A stretch of 64,000 nucleotides of DNA from Rhodopseudomonas palustris (GTDB lineage: Bacteria; Pseudomonadota; Alphaproteobacteria; Rhizobiales; Xanthobacteraceae). Below are positions 43,084-50,710 of the stretch, in pieces. Numbering within the stretch: the first letter of the stretch is position 1; each line of letters begins with the position of its first letter. Under the pieces are notes generated by a model that saw only the letters and a program-made list of their open reading frames with translations, searched no databases and was not told where the DNA came from. Made by a program: the position numbers and the translations under genes. The DNA is taken from contig NZ_QKQS01000001.1 of the NCBI RefSeq assembly GCF_003226555.1, forward strand, positions 62,001 through 126,000, in the 5' to 3' direction.

Positions 43084-43159
43084 TGGCTGGGGCGGCAGGG
43101 TTCGAACCCGCATCTCCCGCATTAACAGTGCGGTGCTCTACCAGTTGAGCTACATCCCA
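43084..43159 (-). tRNA. tRNA-Asn(GUU)
   Basis: 76 nt with anticodon stem-loop CCGCA-CTGTTAA-TGCGG (anticodon GUU), T arm GCGGG-TTCGAAC-CCTGC and encoded GCCA. The acceptor stem TGGGATG/CGCCCCA has one A-C mismatch. It lies in tandem with tRNA-Trp between the lysis genes and the capsid gene. Confidence 0.87.
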
Positions 43160-43211
43160 AGAGCACCCGACCGTATGCGCTTCTTCGAGAGGCGGGCCGG
43201 GTTTGTTGAGG

Positions 43212-43613
43212 TTACTTCCACACCTTGGCGATCAGCGCCTTCGCTACGGAAGCCGTTGGCACCACGATGAAGAAAGAGAGAATGATCCGACCTTCCCAGT
43301 CCCCGAGGGGATCAGGAAGCGGACCGACGTTCCACCCGAGGTGGAAGCAGTGATCGAGGACGAGCATCCAGATGTGAAGGATGAACGCCGCAGCAATCCA
43401 TGCCACGATCTTGTCATGTCTTGACGTGAACTCGGATTGGACCTTGCGGGCCTCGATCTCAGCCTGCAACGTCGCGACTACGATTTGCGTCGCGGCGGTC
43501 GTGTCTTGGCCGTGCATCACGGCTGCGTCGTTGGACCGCTTCTCCAAATAACCGACGACCCTTTCGAGGATCGTACTGGAGAAGAGCTTAGTGGCGAGCG
43601 TGAGCAGCCACAT
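43212..43613 (-). CDS. Putative holin-like membrane protein
   Basis: 133 residues. An N-terminal amphipathic segment and a charged helix (LQAEIEARKVQSEFTSRHD) precede two clear membrane helices (IVAWIAAAFILHIWMLVL; IILSFFIVVPTASVAKAL). This resembles three-helix holins of gene-transfer agents and alphaproteobacterial phages. It overlaps the preceding gene (TAATG) in an endolysin cluster, supporting a lysis role. Confidence 0.68.
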   Translation of the reverse strand: MWLLTLATKLFSSTILERVVGYLEKRSNDAAVMHGQDTTAATQIVVATLQAEIEARKVQSEFTSRHDKIVAWIAAAFILHIWMLVLDHCFHLGWNVGPLPDPLGDWEGRIILSFFIVVPTASVAKALIAKVWK

Positions 43614-43858
43614 TAGCCGGGGTCCGGCGAGTCCCGCTGGAGCGCAGTCGCGAGCGCGAAGACGAGCCGAAGCCCAATCTTCGCGAGCCCGATGTACGCC
43701 ATCACCTCAGCCGGGTCCCAACCCTCGGGTAGGATCGCAGCGAGGTTGAGGCCCATGAGGGCATCCAGCCCGTCGATGAACTGACTCAACAGGATGGTGA
43801 TCAGTCCAAGACGGAACAGAGGCAGCCGCCCGCACCGCCGCGTGAAGCGACGGAACAT
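43613..43858 (-). CDS. Small membrane protein of the lysis cluster
   Basis: 81 residues with a basic N-terminus and two hydrophobic segments (LFRLGLITILLSQFIDGL; AYIGLAKIGLRLVFALATAL). It lies between endolysin and the holin-like gene, 2 bp from the endolysin stop. It could be a second holin, pinholin or antiholin; no family recognised. Confidence 0.62.
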   Translation of the reverse strand: MFRRFTRRCGRLPLFRLGLITILLSQFIDGLDALMGLNLAAILPEGWDPAEVMAYIGLAKIGLRLVFALATALQRDSPDPG

Positions 43859-43860
43859 GG

Positions 43861-44601
43861 TTATGCCTTTCGTGAGAGCACCGCTCGAATGGCGGCGTAA
43901 ACCGCGTTCAGCACACCACCTACTTGACGCTGAGGATCAACGCGGGAGGTGGCAGAGGTGCTGGTCGCGGATTGGGTTGGCGCAACAGAAGGAACGCCAG
44001 AAGGAGAAGTCGGGAAGACAGTCTTCGCAATCGAGGGGTCCAGTTCCATGAGGCGCTGCAGCACCGCCATCGCGCCGTTCTGCTGATCCTGCGCAGTGCT
44101 GGACCAGACGTGGTCTGCGATGAACTTGCCGCCGCCGTCGATGTTCGTGCCGGCCCAGAGGTAGGCCGACGACTTGTCGCCGCGCCACCAGTAGCCCCAG
44201 CCGTTGTAGGCTTCGACTTCGTAGCAGATGCGGGCAATCGGCCACGCCTTGACCTTGCCCAGCGACTTCATGTTGAGGGCGTCGATGGCGGCGTCTTCCC
44301 ACGTCTTGAAGGGGCCACGGCCGGCGGGGACCAGCTTGGTCTTGCGGCCGGTGCCGATGATCTTCTCGCCGTTGTGGAGGACGCCAGCGAAGGAGCCAGA
44401 GGCTTCCCGCATGTGGATGATCGCGATGATGAACCACGGCACGTTGGTAGCGGCGGCCACGGTTTCATAGCGGGACTTGTTCGAGAGCAGCAGACGTGCA
44501 GAGCGGTCCACCGAGGCGACCCTTTCGGGCTTCACCTTCATGATGGACCACTGTGCTTCGTAGTGCGCCTTACGCTCCTCGAAAGTAGGAGCCTTCGGCA
44601 T
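43861..44601 (-). CDS. Endolysin, lysozyme-like
   Basis: 246 residues. The core VAAATNVPWFIIAIIHMREASGSF places a lysozyme-type catalytic Glu at 66. It is followed by LHNGEKIIGTG, VPAGRGPF-TWEDAAIDAL and YEVEAYNGWGY, a pattern shared by muramidase-like endolysins of alphaproteobacterial phages. A Ser/Thr/Pro linker and a short basic tail end the protein. There is no signal peptide, so it needs a holin. T7 uses an amidase (gp3.5) encoded elsewhere, so this enzyme is a replacement. Confidence 0.85.
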   Translation of the reverse strand: MPKAPTFEERKAHYEAQWSIMKVKPERVASVDRSARLLLSNKSRYETVAAATNVPWFIIAIIHMREASGSFAGVLHNGEKIIGTGRKTKLVPAGRGPFKTWEDAAIDALNMKSLGKVKAWPIARICYEVEAYNGWGYWWRGDKSSAYLWAGTNIDGGGKFIADHVWSSTAQDQQNGAMAVLQRLMELDPSIAKTVFPTSPSGVPSVAPTQSATSTSATSRVDPQRQVGGVLNAVYAAIRAVLSRKA

Positions 44602-45452
44602 CAGAAGTTGGAGCGCATCGCCCGCTGTTCGACCTGCTTGGTGTAGGCCGGGTCCTTGCCGTAGCGCGGATCACGCATCGCCTTGGTCATCTCGAACGTC
44701 GAGGTGAAGCCGGCGTTGCTGGCGCCGATGGTGCCGTCGCCGCTGATCAGCTTCGGGTTGGAGCCCTTGGCCTTGACGTAGCGAGCCCGCAGGCCGTCCA
44801 CGGCCAGCGCGGTGGCGTTGAAGTCGCCTGAGCTGACGACGTTGTCGTACGCGGCGATCTCCTTCTCGCTGAGGTTCGCGGCTGCCCAGGTCACCATCGC
44901 GTTGTACTCGTCCTTGCCGCCGGCCATCTCGTAGACCTGGGCGTCAAAGTTGGCGAGGCGAACCTTCTGACCTTCGATGAAGTCGTCGACGATCTGTCGG
45001 GCGTTCTCACCGAGGACGGACTTGAGGCCCTCAGCGATCTTCGCTCGACCCTCTTCGGACACGTCGCGGGTCTGGTTGAACTCCTGCTGCCACGGCGTAA
45101 CGTCGATGCCGGCCTGCTTGACTACGTCGTTTGCGGCTCGCTCGGCCTCGGTCTCCGCAGGCTGTTCTGCCCCCGCAGCGTCTTCCGGCTTTGCTCCGGT
45201 GTCAGTCTTGCGGAGCTTGGCCAGTTCCTGCTGCGCTCGGGTAAGCTCCGCGCGAGTGTCATTCGACGACTTGACGAAGTCTTCAACCGTGTTGAAGTTG
45301 GCGGGGAGCCATTCGGGTCGATCGGGATCGGCCCGGTTACCAGCCGAGGCGGCGTCGTTTGTTGCCTGCGCATTGATGTCCTTGGTCGGATCAGTCGCCG
45401 GGGCTTCCGCACCGGTCGGGGCCTGCTGGAAAGTAACAGTCGCCGTCGACAT
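44601..45452 (-). CDS. Capsid assembly scaffolding protein (gp9-like)
   Basis: 283 residues, acidic, disordered N-terminus then helix-rich (WLPANFNTVEDFVKSSNDTRAELTRAQQELAKLRK), with a basic end. Size and place between portal and capsid match T7 gp9 (307). It guides capsid assembly and leaves the prohead. Confidence 0.9.
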   Translation of the reverse strand: MSTATVTFQQAPTGAEAPATDPTKDINAQATNDAASAGNRADPDRPEWLPANFNTVEDFVKSSNDTRAELTRAQQELAKLRKTDTGAKPEDAAGAEQPAETEAERAANDVVKQAGIDVTPWQQEFNQTRDVSEEGRAKIAEGLKSVLGENARQIVDDFIEGQKVRLANFDAQVYEMAGGKDEYNAMVTWAAANLSEKEIAAYDNVVSSGDFNATALAVDGLRARYVKAKGSNPKLISGDGTIGASNAGFTSTFEMTKAMRDPRYGKDPAYTKQVEQRAMRSNF

Positions 45453-45637
45453 CAGCGCTCTTCGATCTGGTTGCCGAAGGTGTCGGTGGAGACCTTCTTC
45501 GGTTCGGCGATCACGTTGAGTGCAGCCGCGTCAGCGGTGCCCTCTTCGATCTTCACTTCCGGGGTCTCGATCTTGACCGCCGGGGTCTCGACGGTCGCTT
45601 CGGGTTCCGGCTTAGCCGGGAGGGGCTGCTTGGCCAT
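45452..45637 (-). CDS. Small Pro/Glu/Val-rich phage protein
   Basis: 61 residues from MAKQPLPAKP, preceded by AAGG. Repeats of the type ETPAVKIETPEVKIEEG make it low-complexity. Its stop overlaps the scaffold ATG. Possibly a minor capsid-assembly factor. Confidence 0.6.
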   Translation of the reverse strand: MAKQPLPAKPEPEATVETPAVKIETPEVKIEEGTADAAALNVIAEPKKVSTDTFGNQIEER

Positions 45638-47213
45638 TGTCACCTTGCTGTTGGATTGCACCCTTCACCACCTCTTTGCCCATGCCACCTGCCGCTTGCA
45701 GGGCCTGCGGGCCGAGGTTTTGGATGAGGGCTTCTAACTTCGCGAGCTGCTCTTCCTGCGCGATCACGGCGTCGGGCTTCACGAGCCCACCCGTGTCGAT
45801 GCCGTAGGCGGCAGCCGCACGTTTGATGTACTCAGTCGGCTGGAGATAGCGGAACGCGATCTCGGGGCCGAGGGTCTGAACGATGTCCGCCGTGAACGCA
45901 CGGAGGTTGCGGAGGTCGATGCCGCGCCCGATGGCGGCCATGCCTGTGGTGATCGTCGGCTTGACGAACCCCTTGGGCAACTCGGCAACCTGGCGGTTCT
46001 TCTCCATCCGGTCCTCGAACAGGAGAACGACGGGGAGCTGAAGCTCGGCCGAGAGGAGCGCGTACATGCCGCCGAGGGCGTCATCCAGCTCCTGCGCCAT
46101 GTACTTGATCTCTTCCGCCGTGACCCGCTCAGCGGACCGCTGGATCGCGGTGTTGAGCAGGAAGGCGTAGGCCAGCCGCGTGGCGATCTCCTGCGCCTGC
46201 TTCTGCGCGACCGCGAGGTCGGCCTGCTTCTGCGCTTGGATCACGGTCACGTCTTCGGCGTTGCCGACTGCCACGTCGCCGTTCTTCGCCTTGCTCACGA
46301 CCTTCACCTGAGTGACGCCGTTGGGCTTGACGAGGAAGACGATACGGGCCGCAGCAGCGGAGCCTTCGACCAGCGTCTCGGACAAGCCTTCAAGGCTGTC
46401 GAGGTCGCCGAGGAACTCCTCGACGTAGGAGCGGCCGTAGTCCTCGCCCGGCTGGGTCGCCAGTCGAAGCACGAGCCACGGGCATCGGTCGATGGGGTAC
46501 GTGCCTTCGGTGCCGTCGATCTTCGCGCCGCCGGCTTCCTGATACACGGACCACTGGTCATGCTCACGCACGATGTGGGTGTACAGCTCGGCCGACTTGT
46601 CCTCGCTGCCGGCGCCCTTGGTCTTGGCCGCCTCGGCCTTCACGGCTTCTGCGATGGCTTGCGGGAGGACGGTCGGAGAGACCAGCTCCTTCACGACGAT
46701 CTCAAGGACGTTGCCCGAGGCGTCGCGCTTGACCACGAACTGGTCGAGGCGGAAGCCCCGAACGCGGCCCCGAGGGGGAACGTGAAGGAGGAAGTTGCCA
46801 GCCACCAGAAGGTGCTGCAACGCGATGGACGCGGCGAGCCGCATCTGTGCGCTTTCCATCTCGTCGACGGTCGCGCGTTCACGCGCACTCAGCGCCTTCT
46901 CGACCTCGCCACGCATACCGTCCTGACCAGTGAGTTTCTGGAGCAGGAAGTCGTCGATGGCGTACTTGAAGAACGGAGTGTTCGGCGGGAATAGGCTCAG
47001 CAATAGCTTCGCTGAGAGGGTCCTGATGCCGCGAGCCCCGAGGGACTGGTAGGGAGTCGGCAGGGTCTTGCCTGCCGTCATGCCTTCCGGGGGCATCAGG
47101 TACGGGACGGTCAAAGTCGCGCAGTCTCGCGCCCGCTGCAAGAATGGCAGTCGGTTCGCTTCGAGCTGGGTGTATCGCGACTTCGCCGTTCCCTTGTCGG
47201 GATCAGTCGTCAC
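45612..47213 (-). CDS. Portal protein (head-tail connector, gp8-like)
   Basis: 533 residues (T7 gp8 is 536), GTG start overlapping the upstream stop. Family blocks include LPFLQRARDCATLTVPYLMPP, QSLGARGIRTLSAKLLLSLFPPNTPFF and ERVTAEEIKYMAQELDDALGGMYALLS. Twelve copies form the DNA entry vertex. Its 3' end overlaps the small downstream gene by 26 bp. Confidence 0.96.
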   Translation of the reverse strand: MTTDPDKGTAKSRYTQLEANRLPFLQRARDCATLTVPYLMPPEGMTAGKTLPTPYQSLGARGIRTLSAKLLLSLFPPNTPFFKYAIDDFLLQKLTGQDGMRGEVEKALSARERATVDEMESAQMRLAASIALQHLLVAGNFLLHVPPRGRVRGFRLDQFVVKRDASGNVLEIVVKELVSPTVLPQAIAEAVKAEAAKTKGAGSEDKSAELYTHIVREHDQWSVYQEAGGAKIDGTEGTYPIDRCPWLVLRLATQPGEDYGRSYVEEFLGDLDSLEGLSETLVEGSAAAARIVFLVKPNGVTQVKVVSKAKNGDVAVGNAEDVTVIQAQKQADLAVAQKQAQEIATRLAYAFLLNTAIQRSAERVTAEEIKYMAQELDDALGGMYALLSAELQLPVVLLFEDRMEKNRQVAELPKGFVKPTITTGMAAIGRGIDLRNLRAFTADIVQTLGPEIAFRYLQPTEYIKRAAAAYGIDTGGLVKPDAVIAQEEQLAKLEALIQNLGPQALQAAGGMGKEVVKGAIQQQGDNGQAAPPG

Positions 47214-47455
47214 GTCGGGATGTTGAGTCCGGTTCCAGTGCCACCACTCGTCGAGGCCGACCCTCGGCTACGTCGGATGCGCAGCGAAGAGGTGCCGCGA
47301 TCGGTCTGGGTGTCGGTCGTTGTCTGGTCGACGGTGGTGTTGGTCGGCGCTGCCGGCGCGTTGTTGATCGCCGTGACGCCGTTGGCCGGGTTACCGGTCT
47401 CCTGCTTGGGGAGCGGAGTGGTCTGCGGGGCGGATGATCCGCCGCTGCTGCACAT
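47210..47455 (-). CDS. gp7.3-like tail/host-range protein, copy 1
   Basis: 81 residues, Thr/Pro/Ala-rich. It begins MCSSGGSSAP and ends in a small basic patch plus GTGLNIPT. T7 gp7.3, a virion protein needed for adsorption, also ends in a Gly-rich INI-type tail and lies just before the portal gene. SD AGGAG precedes the ATG. Confidence 0.7.
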   Translation of the reverse strand: MCSSGGSSAPQTTPLPKQETGNPANGVTAINNAPAAPTNTTVDQTTTDTQTDRGTSSLRIRRSRGSASTSGGTGTGLNIPT

Positions 47456-47464
47456 CAGGGCTCC

Positions 47465-47692
47465 TTACGTGGGAATGTTCAGGCCGCTTTCGCTGCCTGA
47501 GCTGGTGGCGCTGTTGCGCTTGATCAGGAGAGAGCTGCGACCACGTCGGCTGTTCTCGACGTAGGTCTTGGCGTCCTTCGCGTCCACGTTGCTTTCGTTG
47601 TACACGGGAGCGCTGGGAGTATCAGCCGGAGGCGGCGGCGGCGGGGCCGGCGCTTCCGCTGGGGGTGGAGTTGATCCGCCGCCGAAGCACAT
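47465..47692 (-). CDS. gp7.3-like tail/host-range protein, copy 2
   Basis: 75 residues with the same plan as its neighbour: MCFGGGS at the start, Pro-rich middle, then SRRGRSSLLIKR and SESGLNIPT at the end. The shared termini and divergent middle indicate an old tandem duplication. Confidence 0.7.
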   Translation of the reverse strand: MCFGGGSTPPPAEAPAPPPPPPADTPSAPVYNESNVDAKDAKTYVENSRRGRSSLLIKRNSATSSGSESGLNIPT

Positions 47693-47942
47693 GGTTCTCT
47701 TGTTCGATCTGTTCCTTGAGCCCGATCAGGTGGTCGATCACTTCGCGCCGGCCCCACGATCGCTCGACCTCAGTGTAAGGCGAGCCGGTTGGCGGCAGCA
47801 CGTTCGGGAACGTCCTGTTCAGGTAGTTGATGAGCCCCTCGGTCACCTCTGGGATCACCTCGGGAGATTGTTCGGATTGGCTAAGGGGCAACCTATTCGA
47901 CTGCCCCTCCTCCGCTATGGTACTTCGATTGATCCGCGCCAT
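47622..47942 (-). CDS. Hypothetical phage protein
   Basis: 106 residues; acidic helical middle (VIPEVTEGLINYLNRTFPN; EVIDHLIGLKEQIEQENHVLRRR). It begins 3 bp after the kinase stop and overlaps the next gene by 71 bp in another frame, a long overlap, so its end may be the less constrained part. Function unknown. Confidence 0.6.
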   Translation of the reverse strand: MARINRSTIAEEGQSNRLPLSQSEQSPEVIPEVTEGLINYLNRTFPNVLPPTGSPYTEVERSWGRREVIDHLIGLKEQIEQENHVLRRRINSTPSGSAGPAAAASG

Positions 47943-47945
47943 GTA

Positions 47946-48527
47946 TCAGACCTCACCCCAATACTCGTTAGCGACCGCGTCGATGCCGGCGAGCAGCTCG
48001 GTCACGTCGCCCGTGTTGGTGATCACGGCGTCGAACTGCAGGCCCTCCAGCCGGGCTTCCGACGTGTGCCAGAAGTTGCCCGAGACCGGCGCGTCGGGGC
48101 GCACGATCTTCACCAGCAGGCCGCCCTCCTTCCGCACCAGTGCGTATTCGTTCTCGAACCGCACGTCGTCGATGATGGTCAGGCGCTGCCGGCGATGGCG
48201 CCGAGAGGTCGTCTTGGCGATCTCGATCCAGATGTCCGGATGGATCATCTCCCTCCCCCACGACGTTCCGAGGGTCTGCAGGAGGTGGCGCAGCGTCACG
48301 CCGAGGACCGGCACCATCGCCGTGTCCTTGCGGTGGTCGCTCAACCACTCCCACACCTCGGCCTCACCGCCGGGCATGAACGGGGCGACGATGGGCATGA
48401 TCGCCGCTCGCATCGGGTCCGCGAAAGACATCGTGACGCCGCCGCGCTGGGCAGCGAGGTGTCGGGCCGTGGTGCTCTTCCCGGATTGGGCGCGGGGTGA
48501 GTACAGGCCGACGAGCGGCTGCTTCAA
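47946..48527 (-). CDS. Deoxynucleoside monophosphate kinase-like protein
   Basis: 193 residues from a TTG that overlaps the upstream stop (TTGA). The P-loop is SPRAQSGKST at about 10-19. LGVTLRHLLQTLGTSWGRE and the Walker-B-like LTIIDDVRFENE match phage dNMP kinases of the T4 gp1 type. It would phosphorylate dNMPs to feed phage DNA synthesis. Confidence 0.85.
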   Translation of the reverse strand: MKQPLVGLYSPRAQSGKSTTARHLAAQRGGVTMSFADPMRAAIMPIVAPFMPGGEAEVWEWLSDHRKDTAMVPVLGVTLRHLLQTLGTSWGREMIHPDIWIEIAKTTSRRHRRQRLTIIDDVRFENEYALVRKEGGLLVKIVRPDAPVSGNFWHTSEARLEGLQFDAVITNTGDVTELLAGIDAVANEYWGEV

Positions 48528-48766
48528 CGCGCGGCCTCGCGGATGTGGCGGATCACGTCGGCCTTCACGCACAGACCCTCGGGGAGCCCGGTGGGCGTGG
48601 TCGAGCGGCACGATGCGATGATCTCGATGGCGCGGTCGACTGCGATCATCTTCGGTGCCTTGGGGCGGCAGGTGTTGCAGGTGCGGACTTCGAAGTCGTC
48701 GGCCAGCTCCGAGTAGCAGAGGACTTCCTTGGTGCCGTGGCAGCGCGGGCAAGTCGGTTCGTTCAA
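48524..48766 (-). CDS. Small zinc-ribbon phage protein
   Basis: 80 residues starting at TTG. Two Cys pairs (CPRCHG and CNTCRP) indicate a zinc ribbon, followed by a helical tail (AVDRAIEIIASCRS). TTGA overlaps link it to genes on both sides, so translation is coupled. Function unknown. Confidence 0.65.
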   Translation of the reverse strand: MNEPTCPRCHGTKEVLCYSELADDFEVRTCNTCRPKAPKMIAVDRAIEIIASCRSTTPTGLPEGLCVKADVIRHIREAAR

Positions 48767-49287
48767 TCGAGGTGTCCTGTTAGCTTGAGGAAATGGAGGA
48801 TGCGTTCGGGCGCGTGCTCGTCGCCGTCGAGCCGGCAGTAGGACATGCCGCGCTCGTCGAGCAGGATGCGGAGCGAGCGGTCGATGGTCCGTGCGCCATC
48901 CTCGTTGCCGCTGCGGCCGTACGATTGGTACGGCTTCACGCGGTTGAGGTAGAAGTTGACGTTCTCGTAGAGGCCCCACTGCCGCTCCACGAAGCGCTGG
49001 ACGCTCGGGAGGTCGCGGGGCCGCGCGTAGTGCAGTCCGAGTAGCAACGGGCTGTCCGTGATGCAGAAGTCTACCTGACCGATTAGCCGGGCTTGGCGTC
49101 GGGCCTGTTCGCGCGACACGTGCATCTGGCACCTACGCAGTGCCCACTGGCGCTCGTACGTCAGATCCTTCGCGTACTCGGTGACAAGCTCGACCTTGTA
49201 GCCGGCGCACTTCATCTTGAAGAACAACCCAGCGGCGGTGGTCGACTTACCCGCGCCCGGCCCGGCCCACAGGTTGATCACCTTCAT
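48763..49287 (-). CDS. P-loop nucleotide kinase/ATPase
   Basis: 174 residues with Walker A GPGAGKST at 9-16 and the pattern KMKCAGYKVELVTEYAKDLTYE and FCITDSPLLLGLHY. This layout resembles the ATPase domain of NadR- and thymidylate-kinase-like phage proteins. The substrate is unknown; nucleotide or nicotinamide-riboside phosphorylation is plausible. Confidence 0.82.
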   Translation of the reverse strand: MKVINLWAGPGAGKSTTAAGLFFKMKCAGYKVELVTEYAKDLTYERQWALRRCQMHVSREQARRQARLIGQVDFCITDSPLLLGLHYARPRDLPSVQRFVERQWGLYENVNFYLNRVKPYQSYGRSGNEDGARTIDRSLRILLDERGMSYCRLDGDEHAPERILHFLKLTGHLD

Positions 49288-49433
49288 TCAGGCGTCACCT
49301 CGGCGAATGCCTCAACGACAGTGCCGCCGTAGGATCGGGCGACGGCCTTCGCAGTGCCCAGCTTCTGATACAGCTTCGCGCTCTTGGAGAACGGAGAGGT
49401 AGATGCAGTGCGCAGCGGGGCGCCGTTCAACAT
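49284..49433 (-). CDS. Very small phage protein (49 aa)
   Basis: Basic protein MLNGAPLRTASTSPFSKSAK plus 29 residues; its stop overlaps the next ATG (ATGA). In the same frame the coding sense extends upstream to overlap the exonuclease end (LDTIKVALGYAV), so the real start may be a rare codon near 49469. Confidence 0.55.
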   Translation of the reverse strand: MLNGAPLRTASTSPFSKSAKLYQKLGTAKAVARSYGGTVVEAFAEVTPE

Positions 49434-49450
49434 GACGGCGTAGCCCAGCG

Positions 49451-50251
49451 CTACCTTGATGGTGTCCAGAGAATTGGTTCCTTACGTTTGAAGTCGTAGT
49501 CGGTGTGTCGGAGGATGCGGGCGAGCCGGGCCTGGACGAGCGCATCGTCCTCGGTAAGGCCGCGCTTCGCATACGCCTCGACGATCAAGGACCAGCGCCA
49601 CTCCATGTGGGTGATCTCCGGATCGATAGGGCCGTCCGGCCTCTGTTCCAGAATGGCCTTGGCCTTGACCGGTCCGACCCTCGGGCAGCCTGGGTAGTTG
49701 TCGGTCTGGTCCCCCGTCAGGGTCTGCATCAGGAAGTACCAGTCGCCCAGCGCTTCGCTGATCATCCGCTTCTCCCCGGTGTCAGGGTTGAAGTGGCGGC
49801 CAGGGATTTGAAGAAGGTCTTTGTCGATTGACACGACGACCTTCTTGCCGGCGATCAACGTCGGGTGGGTCGCGAGGATGCCCAACGTGTCGTCCGCCTC
49901 GATGCCTTCCTTGATCTTCGTGCTGTAGGTGGAGCGGATGTGCTCCTTGACATGGGCGAGTAGCACCGGCTTCTTGCCGCGCTTCCCCTTGTAGTCCGGG
50001 TACAACTCCTTCCGGAAGTTGGCCCCACTCACCTCCCCGAGGGGTCCTGTGAGCGCTACGATGATCTCGGATGCGCCGAGCCGATCGGCCACCCCGTCGA
50101 TCATGTCCTCGACATCGGAGCGAGCCTTGTCGGGATCAGTATCGACCCCGGTCACATCGTCACCGAGGTCGAAGTCCTTCTGGTTGATACAGGCAGCCTT
50201 GTAGGCGAGAATGTCACCGTCGATCAGGACGGTTAGTGACTTATGCTGCAA
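49451..50251 (-). CDS. 5'-3' exonuclease (T7 gp6-like)
   Basis: 266 residues from a TTG overlapping the preceding stop. PIN/FLAP-type acidic residues are in VLIDGDILAYKAA, EADDTLGILA, SIDKDLLQIPG and the helix-turn region TGDQTDNYPGCPRVGPVKA. T7 gp6 degrades host DNA, removes RNA primers and helps concatemer processing. A start further upstream would overlap the previous gene heavily, so TTG is preferred. Confidence 0.92.
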   Translation of the reverse strand: MQHKSLTVLIDGDILAYKAACINQKDFDLGDDVTGVDTDPDKARSDVEDMIDGVADRLGASEIIVALTGPLGEVSGANFRKELYPDYKGKRGKKPVLLAHVKEHIRSTYSTKIKEGIEADDTLGILATHPTLIAGKKVVVSIDKDLLQIPGRHFNPDTGEKRMISEALGDWYFLMQTLTGDQTDNYPGCPRVGPVKAKAILEQRPDGPIDPEITHMEWRWSLIVEAYAKRGLTEDDALVQARLARILRHTDYDFKRKEPILWTPSR

Positions 50252-50426
50252 GGTGTTCCGTAGCAACCATCGGATAGAGGTCGGGGAACTCGTGGATAAC
50301 CGAATACCACGCGTCCCGATGCTCGGCGAAGAACTCACCTCGCGGATCGGGATCAGCGAATGGGGCCGAGATGCCGTACTTATCGCGCAGCCGCTTTGAC
50401 CACTCGTCTCTTTCTTGTTCGCTCAT
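50241..50426 (-). CDS. Small hypothetical phage protein
   Basis: 61 residues, charged (MSEQERDEWSKRLRDKYGI...AWYSVIHEFPDLYPMVATEHLAA). It overlaps both neighbours and so is part of a tightly packed operon. No family recognised. Confidence 0.65.
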   Translation of the reverse strand: MSEQERDEWSKRLRDKYGISAPFADPDPRGEFFAEHRDAWYSVIHEFPDLYPMVATEHLAA

Positions 50427-50697
50427 TGCTTCTCCATCGTCGTGAGATGCGACGCAGCTCTGCGGCAGCGTCGTGTGGGTGTACGAAGAACCATTCGGTG
50501 TTGCCGACGCGGTGTCCTCGCAGTCGCTCGTGCAACTCGGCCTCGGCCGCCTTGCGATCCCTGAAGAACGCGTGGCAGATCACCCTGTAGTCGCGGTAAG
50601 GCGAGCCCGTCTGATAGACCTTGATGCGGTCTTTCATGTCGAGCGCCTTGCCGATCTTGCAGTGGCTGGGCCAAGCCGGGTTGGTGAGGATGTACAC
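50380..50697 (-). CDS. GIY-YIG/T5orf172-type nuclease-like protein
   Basis: 105 residues from a GTG with GGAGG five bases upstream. The order VYILTN...CKIGKALDMKDRIKVYQTGSP...EAELHERLRGHRV...EWFFV matches the compact GIY-YIG domain of T5orf172/MUG113-type proteins. It lies directly after DNA polymerase, where a homing or processing nuclease could sit. Activity is not certain. Confidence 0.8.
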   Translation of the reverse strand: MYILTNPAWPSHCKIGKALDMKDRIKVYQTGSPYRDYRVICHAFFRDRKAAEAELHERLRGHRVGNTEWFFVHPHDAAAELRRISRRWRSNERTRKRRVVKAAAR

Positions 50698-50710
50698 AAA
50701 CCCCTCCGGG

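Noticed and set aside
47905-47930. A CTATGGTAC word resembling the repeated phage motif
   Set aside because: It lies inside the start of the 47942 coding sequence and matches only the central bases.
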